A DNA stretch of 64,000 nucleotides from Streptomyces sp. NBC_00390. Its GTDB lineage: Bacteria; Actinomycetota; Actinomycetes; Streptomycetales; Streptomycetaceae. The position numbers and the translations under genes are program-made. Positions within the stretch are counted from its first letter, which is position 1, and every line of letters begins with the position of its first letter. The notes under the pieces were generated by a model that did no database searches, was not told where the DNA came from, and worked only from the letters and a program-made list of their open reading frames with translations. Below, piece after piece: positions 60,085 through 64,000 of the stretch. The stretch is from NCBI RefSeq assembly GCF_036057275.1, contig NZ_CP107945.1, positions 1,488,001-1,552,000 of the forward strand, in the 5' to 3' direction.

Positions 60085-61569
60085 ATGCTCAGCACAGCGG
60101 CCATTCTGGCGGAGACCCCGCCCCAACTCCTGCCGGCTCGCGAACTGATGGCCTTCACCCTGGCCTCGCACATCCTGCTGGTCCCGTTCGGAGTGGCACT
60201 GCCCTTCATCACGGTGCTCATGCATTACCGGGCGCTGCGCCACAACGACGCCGTCGCCCTTCAGCTCGCGCGGCGCTGGTCGGCGGTGATGGCCGTCCAG
60301 TTCGCCATCGGCGTCGTCACCGGCACTGTCCTGTCCTTCGAACTCGGTCTGCTGTGGCCCGGCATGATGGGCCGCTGGGGCGACGTCTTCGGCTTGGGGT
60401 TCGGCGTTGAGGCCTGGGCGTTCTTTCTGGAGGCGGTCCTGATCGCGATCTACCTCTACGGTTGGCGCCGGCTCAAGCCCTGGACACACTTCTGGCTGGC
60501 CGTGCCGCTGCCGCTGGCCGCGCTGATGGGTGCGTTCGGCATCATCGCGGCCAACTCCTGGATGAATACCCCGCAGGGGTTCCGCCTCGATGCCCAGGGC
60601 AATCCCGTCGACGTCAATGTGCGGCAGGCGATCTTCACGCCGATGTTCGGCCCCGAGTACTGGCACTTCGTGGTCGCGATGTTCCTGACCGCCGGCTATG
60701 TGGTGGCCGGCGTGTACGCGGTCGGCTGGCTGCGGGGGCGGCGCGACCGGTACCACCGGCTCGGCTTCACGCTGCCCTTCACGGTGGCCGCAATCCTCAC
60801 ACCGGTGCAGTTCATGCTCGGCGACTCGGCCGCCCGTTCCGTTTTCCACAAGCAACCGATCAAGTTCGCCGCCATGGAGATCGTCTGGAAGACGGACACT
60901 CACGTGCCCGAGTACATTTTCGGACGGCTGAACAGCGACGGGACGATCTCAGGCGGAATCAAGATCCCTCAGCTGGACTCCATTCTCGCCGGTTTCAAGC
61001 CCAGCACCCAGGTGACCGGGCTGACGTCGGTGCCGGCCGCCGACCGCCCCACGACCGTCCAGGCCAACATCGTCCACTGGGCGTTCGACATCATGGCCAC
61101 CGTCGGCAGCCTGCTGATCCTGCTCGCGCTCTGGTACGCCTGGTCCTGGCTGCGACACCGGGACCTCCCTCGCAGCCGCTGGTTCTTCCGCTGCGCGGCA
61201 GTCGCGGGAGCCGCGTGCCTGGTCACCGTGGAGTGCGGCTGGATCACCACGGAGGTCGGCCGCCAACCCTGGATCGTCTACAACCACATGAGGGTCTCGG
61301 AGGCGGTGACCGACACCCGCGCCGGAACGCTGTGGGCGATGCTCGGCATCGTGATCATTGTGTACGTCGCCGTCTTCGGCTCGTTCCTCGCGATCGTCCT
61401 GAAGATGCGAACTCGCTGGCGCATCGCCGACGAGGGCTCAGCCGCCGCGCGCGCCGTGCTGCACCCTGAGACCGACACCCCCTACGGGCCCAGAAGCAAG
61501 CCCGAGCCCACAGCCGCAGGGGCCGCGCCTGGTGGCGGCGCCGATCGCACCTCTGGCGGTGCGTCATGA
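60085..61569 (+). CDS. cydA: Cytochrome bd oxidase subunit I
   Basis: A 494-residue membrane protein with about nine helices. The N-terminal MAFTLASHILLVPFGVALPF has the heme-ligand His. GRWGDVFGLGFGVEAWAFFL, EAVLIAIYLYGWRRLKPWTH, FGIIAANSWMNTPQGF and YWHFVVAMFLTAGYVVAGVY are diagnostic of CydA. A short Q-loop (about residues 255-350) suggests the short form. It accepts electrons from quinol and reduces O2 with high affinity. The ATG at 60085 has CGAGGCG upstream. It overlaps cydB by 4 nt. Confidence 0.95.
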   Translation: MLSTAAILAETPPQLLPARELMAFTLASHILLVPFGVALPFITVLMHYRALRHNDAVALQLARRWSAVMAVQFAIGVVTGTVLSFELGLLWPGMMGRWGDVFGLGFGVEAWAFFLEAVLIAIYLYGWRRLKPWTHFWLAVPLPLAALMGAFGIIAANSWMNTPQGFRLDAQGNPVDVNVRQAIFTPMFGPEYWHFVVAMFLTAGYVVAGVYAVGWLRGRRDRYHRLGFTLPFTVAAILTPVQFMLGDSAARSVFHKQPIKFAAMEIVWKTDTHVPEYIFGRLNSDGTISGGIKIPQLDSILAGFKPSTQVTGLTSVPAADRPTTVQANIVHWAFDIMATVGSLLILLALWYAWSWLRHRDLPRSRWFFRCAAVAGAACLVTVECGWITTEVGRQPWIVYNHMRVSEAVTDTRAGTLWAMLGIVIIVYVAVFGSFLAIVLKMRTRWRIADEGSAAARAVLHPETDTPYGPRSKPEPTAAGAAPGGGADRTSGGAS

Positions 61570-62609
61570 TGGCCGATCTCATCGCATGGGTCCTGGTGGC
61601 CGTGATCGCCGCCTACGCCTGTGCCGGGGGTACTGACTACGGGGCGGGTTTCTGGGACCTCATGGCCGGCGGGGCGGATCGCGGCAAGCGGCCGCGCTGG
61701 CTCATCGACCACGCGATGGCGCCGGTCTGGGAGGCCAACAACGTCTGGTTGATCTTCGTCTTCGTCGTCATGTGGACCGGCTTCCCGACGATGTTCCAGG
61801 CCGTCTCCGAGGCAATGTGGCTGCCGCTGGCGCTGGCGGCTGTAGGCCTGGTGCTCCGCGGTGCCGGATTCGCGCTGCGCAAGCCGTCCCGCCGCCTGGC
61901 CAAACGGCGGGTCTACGGTGCGATGTTCGCCATCTCATCGCTGCTCACGCCGTTCTTCCTCGGGGCGGTGCTCGGCGGCATCGCCTCCGGTCGGGTCGCG
62001 GTCGGGACGACGGCCTCCGCGGACGCCTGGGCCAATTCGACCTCCCTCCTCGCCGGCCTGCTGGCCATCGCCGCCACCGCGTTCCTCGGGGCGGTGTTCC
62101 TCTGCTCCGACGCCCGGCGGTTCGGCGCCGACGACCTCGTCGAATACTTCCGACTGCGGGCGCTGCTCGCCTTCGCCGCCGTCGTCGTCCTCGCACTCAT
62201 CGGCCTGCCGGTCACCCATGGTGACGCCCGGTACGTCTGGGAGGGCCTCACCGGTGGCTGGGGCCTGCTGCTGGTCGTCCTGGCCGCGGTCTGCGGGCTT
62301 GCGACGGTGCTGCTTCTGCTGCGCAGGTCCTACGGCTGGTCCCGCTACACCTCGGTGGCGAGCGTCGCCCTGACCGTTGGCGCCTGGGGCTTCGCACAGA
62401 GCCCCTACCTGTTGCCCACTTCGCTGACGGTGGCCGAAGCGGCCGGCGCTGCTCACACCCTGCGCTGGCTGGCCATTGTCACGCTCATCGCGATCGTGCT
62501 GGTCGGCCCGGCGCTGGTACTGCTGTACCGGCTCGACACGCTGGGGGAGCTCGAGCCGCTCACCGACGCCGATACTCGGGCCGCCCGTGCCCCTGGGGAC
62601 AACGTGTAG
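61566..62609 (+). CDS. cydB: Cytochrome bd oxidase subunit II
   Basis: A 347-residue membrane protein: MADLIAWVLVAVIAAYACAG, DYGAGFWDLMAGGADRGKRP, WEANNVWLIFVFVVMWTGFP, GRVAVGTTASADAWANSTSL and SWSRYTS-like later helices match CydB. It completes the bd oxidase. No cydDC assembly genes are in the window. Translational coupling to cydA by ATGA overlap. Confidence 0.94.
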   Translation: MMADLIAWVLVAVIAAYACAGGTDYGAGFWDLMAGGADRGKRPRWLIDHAMAPVWEANNVWLIFVFVVMWTGFPTMFQAVSEAMWLPLALAAVGLVLRGAGFALRKPSRRLAKRRVYGAMFAISSLLTPFFLGAVLGGIASGRVAVGTTASADAWANSTSLLAGLLAIAATAFLGAVFLCSDARRFGADDLVEYFRLRALLAFAAVVVLALIGLPVTHGDARYVWEGLTGGWGLLLVVLAAVCGLATVLLLLRRSYGWSRYTSVASVALTVGAWGFAQSPYLLPTSLTVAEAAGAAHTLRWLAIVTLIAIVLVGPALVLLYRLDTLGELEPLTDADTRAARAPGDNV

Positions 62610-62619
62610 CGCGCCGCGT

Positions 62620-63335
62620 CGCAGCACTGCGGCACCCCGCCAGCGCAGCCGGGCGGCGATGTGGTCGCCGACCCGCAGAGCGTCGGCGATGGCCGTCAGT
62701 GACGGGTCGACCGCGCCGATGCTCGGGAAGAAGCTGGTGTCGACGACGTAGAGGTTGTCGAGTTCGTGGGCTTTGCAGTCGACATCCAGTGCGGAGCTGT
62801 CCGGGTCGTCACCGAACCGGATGGTGCCGGCCTGGTGCGCGGTGGCCCGATGGGCATGCTTTTGTGCAGATAGATGCTGTGCGACAGCAGATGGTGCTCG
62901 TGCATGCCCAAGTGCCGAGCATTCCCTGCAGCTTGTGCTGGAGGCGCTTCAGGCCGGCGATGTCGTTCTTCTCGTCGAGAGCCAGGTGGATGGCGTCGTC
63001 CTTGTCGAGCGGGACGCGGCTCTCGGGCAGCGGGAGATCCTCCCCGCACAGCCAGAAGTCGACGGCGTGGTGCGCCGGCATCTCGAACGGCATGTCGGGC
63101 GAGACCGCGCGCCGGCCCAGCGCGGCGCCTCGCCGTGGATCTGGTCGGCGTCCGACTTGCCGAGCATCCGGATGCCGCCGAGCGGGAAGTCCCGGTCGTC
63201 CGCCCCCAGATACCGGTCGTGCAGTGCCAGGGTCTTCTGAAGCCATCGGTCGGTCTCGGGGGCGGCGATCCGACGGGAGCCGAACAGGTGCACATTCGCC
63301 GGATCGCCCGCACGGCGTTCGCCGCGTCGGCGATG
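62620..63335 (-). pseudogene. Decayed GMC-family oxidoreductase
   Basis: Parts of one GMC oxidoreductase occur in three minus-strand frames. ETDRWLQKTLALHDRYLGAD and FPLGGIRMLGKSDADQIHGE come first. AVSPDMPFEMPAHHAVDFWL and SRVPLDKDDAIHLALDEKND follow in another frame. Near 62650-62780 come AHELDNLYVVDTSFFPSIGA and DPSLTAIADALRVGDHIAAR, the C-terminal GMC signature. At least two frameshifts separate them, and the N-terminal FAD-binding half is missing. It lies between cydB and the gad gene and is not functional. Confidence 0.75.
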
Positions 63336-63450
63336 GCCTACTTGGTGACTTGAGTCGATCACTCGGGAGGTACGCCGTTCGCGTGCATGCAAAGCCCGAT
63401 CCACAGGTTCTGAGCATGGCTCCCGCTCCGGACGTGGTTGAGTCGCCGGC

Positions 63451-64000
63451 ATGACCAAGAGCGACGCCGCGGCCCTGTTCGGCAACCGTTTCCTGACCGC
63501 GCCCGCTCCCTCGGAGAAATTCCCCGAGGAGGGCATGACCGCGACGGACGCCATGAGGCTGCTGGATGAGGACCTCGTCATGGAGGGCGACCCGCAGCGC
63601 AACCTCGCCACGTTTGTCACCACCTGGATGGAGCCGGAGGCGCAACGGATCATCGCCGAGAACCTCCACCGCAACTTCATCGACCACGCGGAGTACCCCA
63701 TCTCCGCCGAGATCGAGCGGCGCTGCGTGCGCATGCTCGCCGACCTCTTCCACGCGCCGGGCAAGACCACCGGATGTCGGACCCAGGGCTCGTCCGAGGC
63801 GATCATGCTCGGCGCGCTGTCGCTGAAGTGGAAGTGGCGGGAGCGCCGCCAGGCGGCCAACCTGTCGGTCGACCGGCCCAACCTGGTCTTCGGCGGCGAC
63901 GTCCACGTCGTGTGGGAGAAGTTCTGCCGCTACTTCGACGTCGAGCCGCGGATCGTGCCGCTTGCCGAGGACAAGTACACGATCGGCCCGGAGGACGTGG
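63451..64000 (+). CDS. gadB: Glutamate decarboxylase, partial
   Basis: The ATG at 63451 opens a frame that runs off the right edge (183 residues seen). TFVTTWMEPEAQRIIAENLH, RNFIDHAEYPISAEIERRCV, GKTTGCRTQGSSEAIMLGAL and VVWEKFCRYFDVEPRIVPLA match PLP-dependent glutamate decarboxylases; the PLP-binding Lys lies beyond the window. It converts glutamate to GABA, consuming a proton, and helps in acid resistance. It is next to a decayed GMC gene and near the bd oxidase, a plausible stress island. Confidence 0.9.
   Translation, partial: MTKSDAAALFGNRFLTAPAPSEKFPEEGMTATDAMRLLDEDLVMEGDPQRNLATFVTTWMEPEAQRIIAENLHRNFIDHAEYPISAEIERRCVRMLADLFHAPGKTTGCRTQGSSEAIMLGALSLKWKWRERRQAANLSVDRPNLVFGGDVHVVWEKFCRYFDVEPRIVPLAEDKYTIGPEDV

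Overview
The window is very GC-rich with strong third-position GC bias. Its gene types point to a Streptomyces or a close relative: a WhiJ-type HTH/DUF397/ATPase set, a GH46 chitosanase behind a CsnR-like box, TTA (bldA-type) codons confined to a few genes, many phosphatase/anti-sigma-like ATPases, and a Streptomyces-style mce operon. No rRNA or tRNA was recognised. The mix of conserved operons with pseudogene patches and small mobile DNA suggests a chromosome-arm or boundary region; this is inference.

Left part (1-16.5 kb) is accessory. It holds a RING-like protein running off the left edge, a PhzF epimerase, an anti-sigma-type ATPase, a MerR regulator divergent from an unusual two-domain alpha/beta hydrolase, a complete IS607-type element (tnpA/tnpB), a DinB-like protein, a PBP-like lipoprotein that has lost its catalytic motifs, an orphan gltD, a PAS/GAF/SpoIIE/ATPase phosphatase, and remnants of an acyl-CoA dehydrogenase, a regulator and a helicase.

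The middle-left part (17-32.6 kb) has a 1,279-residue secreted protein ending in a NucA/NucB-type nuclease. It converges on a SMI1/KNR4 (SUKH) gene, so this looks like a toxin-immunity pair. Next come a WhiJ-like locus, a three-FnIII lipoprotein, a chimeric P-loop/membrane ORF, a large protein of unknown function, a DnaQ-like exonuclease, an OhrR-like MarR regulator with a catalase-like protein, and a chitosanase.

Purine catabolism (32.6-38.4 kb) is encoded leftward: thiamine-binding-like protein, HTH regulator, OHCU decarboxylase, 5-hydroxyisourate hydrolase, urate oxidase, 8-oxoguanine deaminase and an NCS2 permease. The glyoxylate branch (hydroxypyruvate isomerase, tartronate semialdehyde reductase) and a catalase lie at 53.8-57.5 kb. 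Between these halves sit a transglycosylase plus sigma factor with a membrane tail, a membrane PP2C phosphatase and a complete mce lipid-import operon (ATPase, two permeases, MceA-F, two Mce-associated proteins) ending in a strong terminator. The urate operon and the catalase share the same 15-bp palindrome upstream, which suggests that H2O2-producing urate oxidation and H2O2 removal are controlled together.

The right end (58-64 kb) holds a truncated TetR gene, a possible 29-codon leader ORF, a type II NADH dehydrogenase, cytochrome bd oxidase (cydAB), a decayed GMC oxidoreductase and the start of a glutamate decarboxylase. Together these form an alternative respiratory and acid/low-oxygen module.
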